64,000 nucleotides of DNA from Paracoccus sp. (in: a-proteobacteria) (GTDB taxonomy: Bacteria > Pseudomonadota > Alphaproteobacteria > Rhodobacterales > Rhodobacteraceae). The DNA is taken from the NCBI RefSeq assembly GCF_030538695.1, contig NZ_JAUNTN010000019.1, positions 1 to 64,000 on the forward strand. Direction: 5' to 3'. The position numbers and the translations under genes are program-made. The notes beneath the pieces are model-generated. The model saw nothing but the letters and a program-made list of their open reading frames with translations. It was not told where the DNA came from and ran no database searches. Shown here piece by piece: positions 52,745 to 61,301 of this stretch (position 1 is the stretch's first letter; each line of letters opens with the position of its first letter).

Positions 52745-53671
52745 ATGAAGCATTTTCTTGATATCCACACCACCGATGCCGCCGAATTGCGCGGGATCAT
52801 CGACAGCGCCAAGGCGATGAAGCAGGCCCGGAATGGCCGCCCGAAAGGCGCGGCGGATGATGAACAGCCGCTGGCCGGGCGCATGGTTGCGCTGATTTTT
52901 GAAAAACCCTCGACCCGCACCCGCGTCAGCTTTGACGTTGGTGTGCGCCAGATGGGCGGGCAGACGATGGTGCTGTCGGGCAGCGAAATGCAGCTTGGCC
53001 ATGGCGAAACCATTGCGGATACAGCGCGGGTGCTGTCGCGCTATGTCGATCTGATTATGATTCGCACCTTTGAGGAGGCCACCCTGCAAGAGATGGCCGA
53101 ATATGCCAGCGTGCCGGTTATTAACGGTCTGACCAACCGCACTCATCCCTGTCAGATCATGGCCGATATTATGACCTATGAAGAACATCGTGGTCCGATC
53201 AAGGGCCGCAAGGTGGTCTGGTCCGGCGATGGCAACAATGTCTGCGCCAGTTTCCTGCACGCGGCGGGGCAGTTCGGTTTCGATTTCACCTTTACCGGCC
53301 CGATGCCGCTGGACCCGGAGCCGGAATGGATGGGCTTCGCGCGCTCCAAAGGTGTCGAGGCCAGGATCGAGCGTGACCCGATGAAGGCCGTCGAAGGCGC
53401 CGATCTGGTCGTCACCGATACCTGGGTGTCCATGCACGATCCGCAATCGGCGCGGGAACGCCGCCACAACCAGTTGCGCGGCTATCAGGTCAATGCGGCG
53501 CTGATGGCGCGGGCGAAGCCGGATGCATTGTTCATGCATTGCCTGCCCGCGCATCGGGATGACGAGGCAACGTCCGAGGTCATGGACGGCCCGCATTCGG
53601 TGATTTTTGATGAGGCCGAGAACCGCCTGCACGCGCAAAAGGCGGTCATGCGCTGGTGTCTGGACGTCTGA
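52745..53671 (+). CDS. argF: Ornithine carbamoyltransferase
   Basis: A 308-residue enzyme making citrulline from ornithine and carbamoyl phosphate. Conserved sites: [15 protein letters not shown] (carbamoyl-phosphate loop), [41 protein letters not shown] and [13 protein letters not shown] (HCLPxHR). Anabolic argF is more likely than catabolic arcB because it follows argD. Confidence 0.97.
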   Translation: MKHFLDIHTTDAAELRGIIDSAKAMKQARNGRPKGAADDEQPLAGRMVALIFEKPSTRTRVSFDVGVRQMGGQTMVLSGSEMQLGHGETIADTARVLSRYVDLIMIRTFEEATLQEMAEYASVPVINGLTNRTHPCQIMADIMTYEEHRGPIKGRKVVWSGDGNNVCASFLHAAGQFGFDFTFTGPMPLDPEPEWMGFARSKGVEARIERDPMKAVEGADLVVTDTWVSMHDPQSARERRHNQLRGYQVNAALMARAKPDALFMHCLPAHRDDEATSEVMDGPHSVIFDEAENRLHAQKAVMRWCLDV

Positions 53672-53681
53672 ACCACGTCGA

Positions 53682-53711
53682 GAAAAGGGCCACGCGGTAA
53701 TGCGCGGCCCT
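53682..53711 (-). terminator. Intrinsic terminator of the type I secretion operon
   Basis: On the minus strand, AGGGCC/GGCCCT arms extended by CGC pairs with one mismatch are followed by TTTTCTC, just after the stop at 53717. It lies between convergent argF and the adaptor gene and may act weakly on both. Confidence 0.65.
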
Positions 53712-53716
53712 ATTCA

Positions 53717-55039
53717 TCAGCTTTCCCGGAAAGCGCGGGCGAAATAATCGGTAAAGGGTTTCAGAAGATAGGTCATCGGGCTTCGGTGGCCAGTCTGGAT
53801 GTAAACTTCGGCGGGCATACCTGGCAGCAGGGTCAGCCCACCCAGCTTGCTGATTTCCTCGGGCGGGATCGTCACCTCGGCGCGATAATAGGTCATCTGC
53901 GTTGCCTGATCGGTCAGCGCATCGGCCGAGACCCGTGCCACCACGCCGTCGATTTCCGGCGTTGTCCGGCTGGAGAAGGACGAGAACCGCAGCACCACCG
54001 CCTGCCCCGCGCTGACCTCATCAATGTTGATGGGCGAAACGCGGGCGGCAATCACCAGCGGGCGATCCTGAGGGATCAGATACATCACCGGCTCAGCCGC
54101 ACGAATCACCGATTTCGGGGTCGTCACCGCCAGCTCGTGAACGATGCCGGATACCGGCGCGCGAATGTCCAGCCGCGAGATCTGTTCCCGCAGCGAGCGG
54201 CGGCGTTCGGCCAGTTCCATTTCGCGGTAGCCCATGTCGCGCAGTTCGGTTTCCGCTGATTCGCGGCGATCCGAAGTCTGTCGCAACTGCTCGATGCTCA
54301 ATTCGATCAGCCGGGTTTCTGATTCGGCGCGGGCGGCGGTCATGGCGCCGATCTGGCCGTCAAGCTGCGCCGCCTGCCGTTGCAGGGCCAGCACCCGCGA
54401 CGCTTGCGCCAGACCCTTGGCCAGCAGGCTTTCCTGATCGACCAGTTCCTTGCCGATCAACTCACGTTGCAGGGTCAATGCCTGTGACTGGGCGTCGATG
54501 CCGTCGATCTGTGCTTGGACCTGCTCTGCCTGTTTTTGCAACTGTTCCTGTGATTGTTGCAGGCTGGTGCGGCGGGCCAGAAACAGGCTGCTTTGCCCGT
54601 CCATCAGCGCCCGAAGGTCGGTCGAATCGGCTGTCGCCTCGATCAACGCTGCGGGGAAGCTGATCGTGGCTTCATCCGCGCGCTCGGCCTCCAGCCGGCC
54701 ACGGCGGGCGAGGATTTCGTAATATTGCCCCTCGACAATAGCCAGTTCGGTGCGGAGCAGCGCACCGTCCAGTCGGATCAGAACATCCCCGGCCTGAACC
54801 TGCTGGCCTTCGCGGATCAGGATGTCATCGACCACGCCGCCATCGGGGTGCTGCACGATCTGGCGGTGCTGCTGCACCTCGACCTGACCCTGCGCGACCA
54901 CGGCCCCGGCGATGCGCGAGACGACAGACCAGAGGCCAAAACCACCGACCAGCAGCACCAGCGCAATCAGTCCGACCAGCAGCGGCAGCCGGGCGTTCAG
55001 GCTGCGCTTGGGCTGAGTGGGTTGCGGTTTCTGGCTCAT
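53717..55039 (-). CDS. Type I secretion membrane fusion protein (HlyD/PrtE family)
   Basis: A 440-residue periplasmic adaptor. One membrane anchor (LPLLVGLIALVLLVGGFGLW), a lipoyl half-motif VQHPDGGVVDDILIREGQQV, a long coiled coil (~150-290, Gln/Leu/Arg-rich), the second lipoyl half DIRAPVSGIVHELAVTTPKS and a beta-barrel C-terminus GGLTLLPGMPAEVYIQTGHR. It bridges the inner-membrane ABC protein and a TolC-like pore. Overlaps the ABC gene by ATGA. No RTX substrate gene or tolC is in the window. Confidence 0.94.
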   Translation of the reverse strand: MSQKPQPTQPKRSLNARLPLLVGLIALVLLVGGFGLWSVVSRIAGAVVAQGQVEVQQHRQIVQHPDGGVVDDILIREGQQVQAGDVLIRLDGALLRTELAIVEGQYYEILARRGRLEAERADEATISFPAALIEATADSTDLRALMDGQSSLFLARRTSLQQSQEQLQKQAEQVQAQIDGIDAQSQALTLQRELIGKELVDQESLLAKGLAQASRVLALQRQAAQLDGQIGAMTAARAESETRLIELSIEQLRQTSDRRESAETELRDMGYREMELAERRRSLREQISRLDIRAPVSGIVHELAVTTPKSVIRAAEPVMYLIPQDRPLVIAARVSPINIDEVSAGQAVVLRFSSFSSRTTPEIDGVVARVSADALTDQATQMTYYRAEVTIPPEEISKLGGLTLLPGMPAEVYIQTGHRSPMTYLLKPFTDYFARAFRES

Positions 55040-56769
55040 GTCACACCTCCCGCGCCGCCGGCCCGGATCTGCTCGGCATTGCGCACCGCGGCCTTCAGCA
55101 CCTCATCCCGAGGTCCGAAATTGCGGCGCATCCCCTGATCCATGACCAGAAGCAGCTCACATTCGGTAATCGCGGCCGGGCGATGCGCCATGATAATCAC
55201 TGCACCGCCTGCGGATTTGACCGCGCGGATTGCCCTGTTCAGCGCCTCACTGCCCTCATTGTCGAGGTTCGAGTTCGGCTCATCCAGAACCAGCAGGGCG
55301 GGGTTTGTATAAAGCGCCCGCGCCAGACCGATGCGCTGGATTTGCCCACCCGACAGCCGCCCGCCGGCCTGTAACAGCGGCGTGTCATAGCCCTGTGGCA
55401 GTTTCAGGATCATCTCATGTGCGGCTGCGGCACGGGCAGCGGCGACGACCTGATCGGGGTCGGGCTGCGGGTCGAGGCGGGCGATGTTTTCAGCGACAGT
55501 GCCGTCAAACAGTGTCACTTGCTGAGGCAGATAGCCGATGAGATGGCCCAGCACATCCGGGTCATACTGATCCAGCGTCGCCCCACCCAGCCGGATGCTG
55601 CCCCCGGCGGGGAGCCAGGTGCCGATCAGCGCCCGTGCCAGCGTCGATTTCCCCGCGCCGGATGGTCCGATCACCCCCAGCGCCTGACCGGGGGCCAGCG
55701 CAAAGCTGATGCTGCGCAGGGTCGGGGCGGATTCGCCGGGCGGCACGATCGAGAGGTTCGTCACCTCCAGCCGGGCCTCGGGGCGGGGCAGGGGGGTGCG
55801 GGGCTGTTGTGGCGGGCGGCGTGACAGCAGCAGGCCCAGCCGTTTCCAGCCATCCTGAGCGTGCTGGATTGTCGGCCAGCTTCCCACCACCTGATCCACG
55901 GGGGCCAATGCCCGGCCCATCAGGATACTGGCGGCGATCATCGCGCCGGGCGTCAATTCCCCACGCAGCACCAGCAGCGCCCCGGCAGCCAGCATGGCGC
56001 TTTGCAGAAACAGCCGGAAAGTCCGGGAAAATACGGTGAAACCAGAGCTGCGGTCAGTCGCTTTCAATTGCGCCTCGACGGCTTCGTCACGGGCGCGGCG
56101 CCAGCGGCGGAATGTCGCGTCGCGCATCCCCAGGGCGCCGATCAATTCGCCCTCGTCCCGATACAGGTCGGCCATCCGATCCGCTGATTGTGCCGCGACC
56201 TGCGATTTTTGCAGCGGTTCGCGCCCCCATCTTTGATTCAGGATTGTCGAGCCGACCAGAATCACCAGACCGGCGGTCGCCACCAGCCCAAGTTGAAAGT
56301 GAAACACGAAAACCGCACCCAGAAAGAACGGTGCCCAAGGCAGATCAAACAGCGCCATCAGCACCGGCGAGGCCAGAACCCGCTGAACTGCGTCCAGATC
56401 GCGCAGCCCGCCCTTGGCCACCAGTTCATTCCCGGTGGCGGTGCCGTCCTGCAAACCTGCGGCATAGACCCGCGATTCCAGATCGTCCTGAAACCGTGCG
56501 GCGACGCGCTGCATGATCTGGTTCCGGGCCAGATCCAGCAGACCCATCAGCGTAAACAGCCCGACAATCAGCAGGAACAGTGCAGTCAGCGTCTCGACCG
56601 AGCGGCTGCCCAGCACGCGGTCATAGACCTGCATCATGAACAGCGGGCCGGTCAGCATCAGCAGGTTCACGGCGACTGAAAACAGCCCCACGGCGGTAAA
56701 CAACCGCCACGCCCGCGACCGCGCCGTGCGCAGTTCTGCCAGACCGTCATGCATCCGTGGTCGAATCAT
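55036..56769 (-). CDS. Type I secretion ABC transporter/permease (PrtD family)
   Basis: A 577-residue fused exporter. The membrane domain covers ~1-300 (about six helices, with FMMQVYDRVLGSRSVETLTA typical of PrtD). The ATPase domain has Walker A GVIGPSGAGKSTLARAL, Q-loop IGYLPQQVTLFDGTVAENI, signature RLSGGQIQRIGLARALYTNP and Walker B LLVLDEPNSNLD. It lacks the N-terminal peptidase-like domain of HlyB, which places it with PrtD/AprD exporters of RTX proteases or lipases. Two-gene operon with the adaptor. Confidence 0.94.
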   Translation of the reverse strand: MIRPRMHDGLAELRTARSRAWRLFTAVGLFSVAVNLLMLTGPLFMMQVYDRVLGSRSVETLTALFLLIVGLFTLMGLLDLARNQIMQRVAARFQDDLESRVYAAGLQDGTATGNELVAKGGLRDLDAVQRVLASPVLMALFDLPWAPFFLGAVFVFHFQLGLVATAGLVILVGSTILNQRWGREPLQKSQVAAQSADRMADLYRDEGELIGALGMRDATFRRWRRARDEAVEAQLKATDRSSGFTVFSRTFRLFLQSAMLAAGALLVLRGELTPGAMIAASILMGRALAPVDQVVGSWPTIQHAQDGWKRLGLLLSRRPPQQPRTPLPRPEARLEVTNLSIVPPGESAPTLRSISFALAPGQALGVIGPSGAGKSTLARALIGTWLPAGGSIRLGGATLDQYDPDVLGHLIGYLPQQVTLFDGTVAENIARLDPQPDPDQVVAAARAAAAHEMILKLPQGYDTPLLQAGGRLSGGQIQRIGLARALYTNPALLVLDEPNSNLDNEGSEALNRAIRAVKSAGGAVIIMAHRPAAITECELLLVMDQGMRRNFGPRDEVLKAAVRNAEQIRAGGAGGVT

Positions 56770-56881
56770 TGCCGATGTCCAATATGCTTACTGTTCTGTG
56801 ACTTGCCCATGAATCCCAAACCAACTAACGCTGTTATTGCCTGAAATACAGACGTATCAGCATCGCTCTTTATTCCCGTTT

Positions 56882-57628
56882 ATGCGCAAAAGGTTAGGAT
56901 TTCGTTTGCGAGTTGCGATTTTTCTTCTGACCCTTGTGCCTCTGGCAGCCTGCACCCCCGCCCACCAGACCGGCATCAACGATCCGCTGGAGCCGATGAA
57001 TCGCCGGGTTCACGCCTTTAATGTCGGACTGGATCGCAATATTATCAAGCCGTTGGCCGCGCCAATGAAGGGCGGTGAAGGCAGCGGGCTTGGCTCGGCG
57101 GTGGTAACGGTGGCGGGCAATGCTGGCTCGAACCTCTCGCTGCCGGGTAAGACGGTCAACAAACTTCTGCAAGGCCGGCCCATTGATGCGCTGCAAAATG
57201 CGACGCGGTTTGTCGTGAACACGACGCTTGGCTTTGGCGGTCTGACCGATCCGGCTGCGGGGGCGTTTAATCTGCCGGAAAAGGACACCGATTTTGGCGA
57301 GACGCTGGCGGTCTGGGGCCTCGGTGAAGGCCCCTATCTGGAATTGCCGGTGCTGGGACCGTCGAACCTGCGCGATGCGACGGGCAAGGTGGTGGATGTG
57401 GTGATCGACCCGCTGCGTCATGCTTTGCCGCCCGCAGAATGGAACGCAACCATGATTGCGCGCGTTGGCGGTAAAGCCGCGCAGCGGGCGCGGTTTGGTG
57501 ATACCGTGGAGAGTGTGCTGCACGGCAGCGCCGACAGCTATGCGCAGACCCGGCAGATCTGGCTGGATCATCGCAGGCACGAATTGGGGCAGGAAGCTGA
57601 TGTCATTGATCCTTATGCCGAAAACTGA
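56882..57628 (+). CDS. mlaA: Outer-membrane lipoprotein MlaA (VacJ)
   Basis: A 248-residue lipoprotein that removes phospholipids from the outer leaflet in the Mla pathway. The signal peptide has lipobox LAAC (FLLTLVPLAACTP). Family sequence is clear: DPLEPMNRRVHAFNVGLDRN, RFVVNTTLGFGGLTDPAAGA, DFGETLAVWGLGEGPYLELP and VLGPSNLRDATGKVVD. The start at 56882 (MRKRLGFRL) is preferred; an ATG 45 bp upstream lacks a better signal. It overlaps mlaC by 29 bp. Confidence 0.95.
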   Translation: MRKRLGFRLRVAIFLLTLVPLAACTPAHQTGINDPLEPMNRRVHAFNVGLDRNIIKPLAAPMKGGEGSGLGSAVVTVAGNAGSNLSLPGKTVNKLLQGRPIDALQNATRFVVNTTLGFGGLTDPAAGAFNLPEKDTDFGETLAVWGLGEGPYLELPVLGPSNLRDATGKVVDVVIDPLRHALPPAEWNATMIARVGGKAAQRARFGDTVESVLHGSADSYAQTRQIWLDHRRHELGQEADVIDPYAEN

Positions 57629-58211
57629 CCGTCGGGGGTTTCTGACGCTGATGGCCGGGGCCACGCTGGTTGCCGCCCGTCCGGCCTTTGCGCTTGGCAC
57701 GGAACAGGCCCGCGCGATGATCGAAACCTCGCTGGGTGAGGTCTACGCCGTTATCAATTCGGGTCAGCCACCGGCGCAGATGTATCGCAATTTCGAGGCG
57801 ATTTTTGCCCGTTATGCCGATGTGGACATTATCGCCCGCTCGGCGCTGGGTCCGGCGGCGCGACAGGCTTCACCGGCCGAATTTGCCGCCTATAAACAGG
57901 CGTTTCAGGGCTATATCGGGCGCAAATACGGTAAACGCTTCCGCGAGTTCATCGGCAGCCGCATCGAAGTGACGGGCGCCCGTCCGCTGAAAAGTTTCGT
58001 CGAGGTTTCCTCGGTCGCCTATCTGAATGGCCGCGCCCCGATGGCGGTGGAATGGCATGTCTCGGAACAATCCGGCCAGCGCCGTTATTTCAACATCATC
58101 ATCGAAGGCGTGAACATGCTGGCGACCGAGCGCACCGAGATCGGCGCGATGCTGGCCCGTCGTCGTGGCGACATTGCGGCACTGACCGCCGATTTGCAGC
58201 AGGCTGGTTAA
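57600..58211 (+). CDS. mlaC: Phospholipid-binding periplasmic protein MlaC
   Basis: A 203-residue MlaC/Ttg2D protein that shuttles phospholipid between the outer-membrane MlaA complex and the inner-membrane ABC complex. Seen: a twin-arginine export signal TDRRGFLTLMAGATLVAAR, then ARYADVDIIARSALGPAARQ and EFAAYKQAFQGYIGRKYGKR. 57600 has AGGAAG just upstream; the ATG at 57615 is an alternative that keeps the Tat motif. The MlaBDEF genes are not here. Export by Tat of a folded carrier is notable but seen in relatives. Confidence 0.9.
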   Translation: MSLILMPKTDRRGFLTLMAGATLVAARPAFALGTEQARAMIETSLGEVYAVINSGQPPAQMYRNFEAIFARYADVDIIARSALGPAARQASPAEFAAYKQAFQGYIGRKYGKRFREFIGSRIEVTGARPLKSFVEVSSVAYLNGRAPMAVEWHVSEQSGQRRYFNIIIEGVNMLATERTEIGAMLARRRGDIAALTADLQQAG

Positions 58212-58222
58212 GGAGGTCACAG

Positions 58223-58672
58223 ATGCAGGCACGAATGAACTATTACAAAGCCGCCCCCGCTGCGATGCAGGCGATGATGGCGCTGGAAGAGGCGGTGAAA
58301 AACCTGTCCATCGCGCCGCCGCTGCGTGAATTGGTCAAGGTGCGTGTCTCGCAGATCAACGGCTGCGCCTATTGCCTGAACCTGCACCTGCCCGAAGCGC
58401 GTGCCGCAGGCGTGTCGCAGCAGAAACTGGATGTGCTGGCCGCATGGCGCGAAAGCCCCGCCTTTGATGCGTCCGAACGCGCGGCGCTTGGTTGGGCCGA
58501 GGCTCTGACCCGGCTGGAGGCGACCGGTGCGCCTGATGCGGATTATGACGCTCTCGCCAGCGCCTTTGATGAGCAGCAGCGGGTCGAGCTGACCCTGCTC
58601 ATCAATACGATCAACGGCTGGAATCGCTTTGCCGTCGGATTCCGCTCGCAACATCCGGTGCGGCGGGACTAG
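58223..58672 (+). CDS. Carboxymuconolactone decarboxylase/AhpD-like protein
   Basis: A 149-residue AhpD-fold protein with the redox motif INGCAYCLNLHLPEARAAGV, i.e. Cys-x-x-Cys followed by His, and the helix MALEEAVKNLSIAPPLRELV before it. The CxxC-x3-H pattern indicates alkylhydroperoxidase-type thiol chemistry rather than lactone decarboxylation. A perfect AGGAGGT precedes the start. It follows mlaC by 11 bp, so it may be in the same transcript, though a functional link is not evident. Confidence 0.92.
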   Translation: MQARMNYYKAAPAAMQAMMALEEAVKNLSIAPPLRELVKVRVSQINGCAYCLNLHLPEARAAGVSQQKLDVLAAWRESPAFDASERAALGWAEALTRLEATGAPDADYDALASAFDEQQRVELTLLINTINGWNRFAVGFRSQHPVRRD

Positions 58673-58674
58673 GC

Positions 58675-58715
58675 TTTCTTCTTCACTTAAATATCCCCGC
58701 CGGAGGCATCCGAGG
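58675..58715. repeat. Intergenic GGATATTT mosaic element, copy 9 (hybrid, inverted)
   Basis: Reads TTTCTTCTTCACTTAAATAT then CCCCGCCGGAGGCATCCGAGG, three bases after the stop at 58672. It joins the GAAGAAGAA tail to the GCCTCCGGCGGGG block, linking the two subtypes. Confidence 0.8.
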
Positions 58716-58727
58716 CTGCCGCAAAAC

Positions 58728-58761
58728 CAAACCCCGCCGCTGGCATCAGCGGCGGGGTTTG
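58728..58761. terminator. Bidirectional intrinsic terminator between the AhpD-like and PBP genes
   Basis: A perfect 15-bp stem CAAACCCCGCCGCTG / CAGCGGCGGGGTTTG with loop GCAT; the stem ends AAA/TTT on both sides. It lies between convergent genes, 3 bp from the PBP stop. Confidence 0.9.
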
Positions 58762-58763
58762 TG

Positions 58764-61019
58764 TCAGTTGCCGCCCAATATCCCCTTCAGTGCATCGCCA
58801 AGCGCATCCGAGCCATCAACCTGCGGTTGAGATTGCACCTGTGGCCTGCCCGGTGATGCGGGAGCAGCCGGGGCCTGCGGGGCGGCGGGTTCAGCCGGGC
58901 CACCCGTTTGACCCATGGCCTCGGCCAGTGCGGCGGCCAGCGGGTCGTCCGAGGTGGTTTGCAGCACCGAAGGCCCGTTATCGCCCACGACATAGCGGCC
59001 TTCGCCCCCCGGCACGCTGACGGTCAGCGGCAGCGCGGGCAGGTCTGCGGAAATCTCGGTCACGACGGCTTGCCAGATTTCAGCGGGCAGCCCGCCGCCG
59101 GTCACGCCTTTCAGCGGGGTGTTGTCGTCATTGCCCATCCAGACGCCGACGACATATTGTTCGGTAAAGCCGATGAACCAGGCATCGCGTGAGCTTTGCG
59201 TGGTGCCGGTCTTGCCCGCGGCTTCGCGTCCGTTCAGCTTGGCGCGGGTGCCGGTGCCGCTGTCGATGACGCCTTTCATCATGCCGACCAGTTCGGCGGC
59301 GGCCTGCGGCGAGATCACCTGTTCACCCATGCCGCCGGTCTGGCCGATCAGCGGGTTGCGGTCGCCGTGAATCCGCAGTTCAACCAGCCCATAGGGGCGA
59401 ACCGAACGGCCGCCGTTGCGGATACCAGCATAGGCCCCGGTCATGTTCAGCAGCGAGGTTTCCGAAACCCCAAGCGCCAGCGACGGCCAGTTTTTCAGGT
59501 CGTGAGAGACGCCGAAACCTTCGGCGATGCGGATCACATTGTCCCGGCCCACGGCTTCTTGCAGGCGCACGGTGGCGGCGTTCAGCGACTGGCGCAAGGC
59601 ATTGGCCAGCGACACATCGCCATAAAACCGTCGGGTATAGTTCTGCGGCGTCCACGGCTTTTGCCCCGGAATGGCGATCGAGATTGGCGCGTCGCGGATA
59701 ATGTCATTCGGGCTGTAGCCCCGGTCAAGTGCTGCGGCATAGACAAAAGGCTTGAAGCTGGAACCCGTCTGCCGCTGCGCCTGCGTGGCGCGGTTAAAGG
59801 TTCCGGTGGCGGTGTTGTCCAGCCCGCCGATCATTGCCCGCACCGCGCCATCCGCCGACATGACCACGACTGCCGCTTGCGCCTTGCTGCCTGCGGCGAC
59901 CTTTTCCTGGAACACCCGGTTCAACGCCCGCTCGGCGGCGCGCTGAACACGCTGGTCAAAGGTGGTGGTGATGGTCACGTCCTCGGTGGTTTCCGTCGTC
60001 AGGAAGGCCGGGCCGGAATCCATCAGCCAGTCAGCGAAATATCCGCCCGCCCGTGCCGCTGCTGCCCGCGATAGCTGCGCTGGGTTCTTGCGGGCCTCAT
60101 CCGCCTGCGCGGGGGTGATATAGCCCTGTTCCTGCATCAGCCCGATAATCACATCCGCCCGCCCGCGTGAGCGGTCAAGGTTTGCTGTTGGGGCGAAATA
60201 GGATGGCGCTTTCAGCAGGCCGGCCAGCATCGCGGCTTCGGGAACGGTGACTTCGGCAGCGTGTTTGCCAAAATAACGCTGGCTGGCGGCCTCGAACCCA
60301 CGCGCACCGGCACCAAGATAGGACCGGTTCATGTAGATATTCAGGATGTCATCCTTGCTGTATTTTGCTTCCAGCGCGAAAGAAAACGGGATTTCCTTGA
60401 CCTTGCGCCACAGGCTCGATTTGCGGCAGTCGGCTTCGTATTCGGCTTCGTTCTTCCATTGCGTTGGGTCGAAATCCTGACCCAGACACAGCAGCTTGGC
60501 GACCTGCTGGGTGATGGTCGAACCGCCATGGCCCTCCAGCGCACCGCGCCCGGCTTCAAGGTTGATCCTGATGGCGCTGGCAATGCCGCGGGGCGAGATG
60601 CCAAGGTGGTTATAGAACCGCTTGTCCTCGGTGGCGATCACGGCGTCTTTCAGCGCAGGGGCGATCTTGTCGGAACTGACGGTGCCAAAGGTCTCGCCGC
60701 GCCAGGCAAACACATTGCCGTCGCGGTCCAGCATCGTGACCGAGCCTTGCGCACGGGCATCGAACAGCGCCTGCGCGCTTGGCAGTTGCGAGTAATAAAA
60801 GAACGTCGCGGCCGCCAGAATCAGCGCAACAGTCAGCCCAAGTCGCCAAAAGCTGCCCCAGATGATCCGCCACGTCAGCGAGACGATCCCGGTGATGCCG
60901 CGCGTCACCATATTGCCGCGTTTCGGCTTGCCCGCCCGCCGCACCTGCTGCGTCGCCGGTTGCCGCGCATAGCGATTCTCGGCCGTTACCCGGCGTTTAC
61001 TGCCCGTTGTCTTGCTCAT
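58764..61019 (-). CDS. Class A penicillin-binding protein (PBP1A-like)
   Basis: A 751-residue bifunctional peptidoglycan synthase. One anchor (LGLTVALILAAATFFYYSQL). The glycosyltransferase domain has AVIATEDKRFYNHLGISPRG, GGSTITQQVAK and YLGAGARGFEAASQRYFGK. The transpeptidase domain has SxxK in TGSSFKPFVYAAALDRGYSP, SxN in RQSLNAAT and KTG in AAGKTGTTQSSRDAWF. The C-terminal ~60 residues are Pro/Ala/Gln-rich and probably disordered. The start at 61019 (MSKTTGSKRR) is firm. The reading frame stays open for 548 more codons antisense to amtB, which is spurious. Confidence 0.95.
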   Translation of the reverse strand: MSKTTGSKRRVTAENRYARQPATQQVRRAGKPKRGNMVTRGITGIVSLTWRIIWGSFWRLGLTVALILAAATFFYYSQLPSAQALFDARAQGSVTMLDRDGNVFAWRGETFGTVSSDKIAPALKDAVIATEDKRFYNHLGISPRGIASAIRINLEAGRGALEGHGGSTITQQVAKLLCLGQDFDPTQWKNEAEYEADCRKSSLWRKVKEIPFSFALEAKYSKDDILNIYMNRSYLGAGARGFEAASQRYFGKHAAEVTVPEAAMLAGLLKAPSYFAPTANLDRSRGRADVIIGLMQEQGYITPAQADEARKNPAQLSRAAAARAGGYFADWLMDSGPAFLTTETTEDVTITTTFDQRVQRAAERALNRVFQEKVAAGSKAQAAVVVMSADGAVRAMIGGLDNTATGTFNRATQAQRQTGSSFKPFVYAAALDRGYSPNDIIRDAPISIAIPGQKPWTPQNYTRRFYGDVSLANALRQSLNAATVRLQEAVGRDNVIRIAEGFGVSHDLKNWPSLALGVSETSLLNMTGAYAGIRNGGRSVRPYGLVELRIHGDRNPLIGQTGGMGEQVISPQAAAELVGMMKGVIDSGTGTRAKLNGREAAGKTGTTQSSRDAWFIGFTEQYVVGVWMGNDDNTPLKGVTGGGLPAEIWQAVVTEISADLPALPLTVSVPGGEGRYVVGDNGPSVLQTTSDDPLAAALAEAMGQTGGPAEPAAPQAPAAPASPGRPQVQSQPQVDGSDALGDALKGILGGN

Positions 61020-61301
61020 GCCTGTATTTATCCTGCCCGACCCTTTTCCGGGCCTTTCGCGCCAGCATACAGGATGATCCGCCCCGAGGGAATAACCCTG
61101 ACCGAAGCGTGAAGCTGGTCCATCCGTATTCTGCCTGTATTTCAGGCAAAACCCTGCCAAAATTGCCCGCAGATATGCGTTGCCGGTTTCCATGGCGGGC
61201 TGGTCCGGCGGAAACTTGCCTCTGCGTGGCGCTGCCCCCCTTTCTGGACCCGATCGGCACGGGCCTGACCCGGATGCCCCAGACAGACAGGTGACGCAGC
61301 G

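Noticed and set aside
56838..61148. Shared 14-mer TGCCTGAAATACAG (56838, upstream of mlaA) and its complement at 61135 (upstream of amtB)
   Set aside because: In 64 kb, with both orientations counted, roughly fifteen 14-bp coincidences are expected by chance, so this alone does not indicate a common regulator.
61255..61275. Possible sigma54 promoter upstream of amtB (CGGCACGGGCCTGAC)
   Set aside because: The -24 GG is present but the -12 element lacks the required GC, giving several mismatches to TGGCAC-N5-TTGC.
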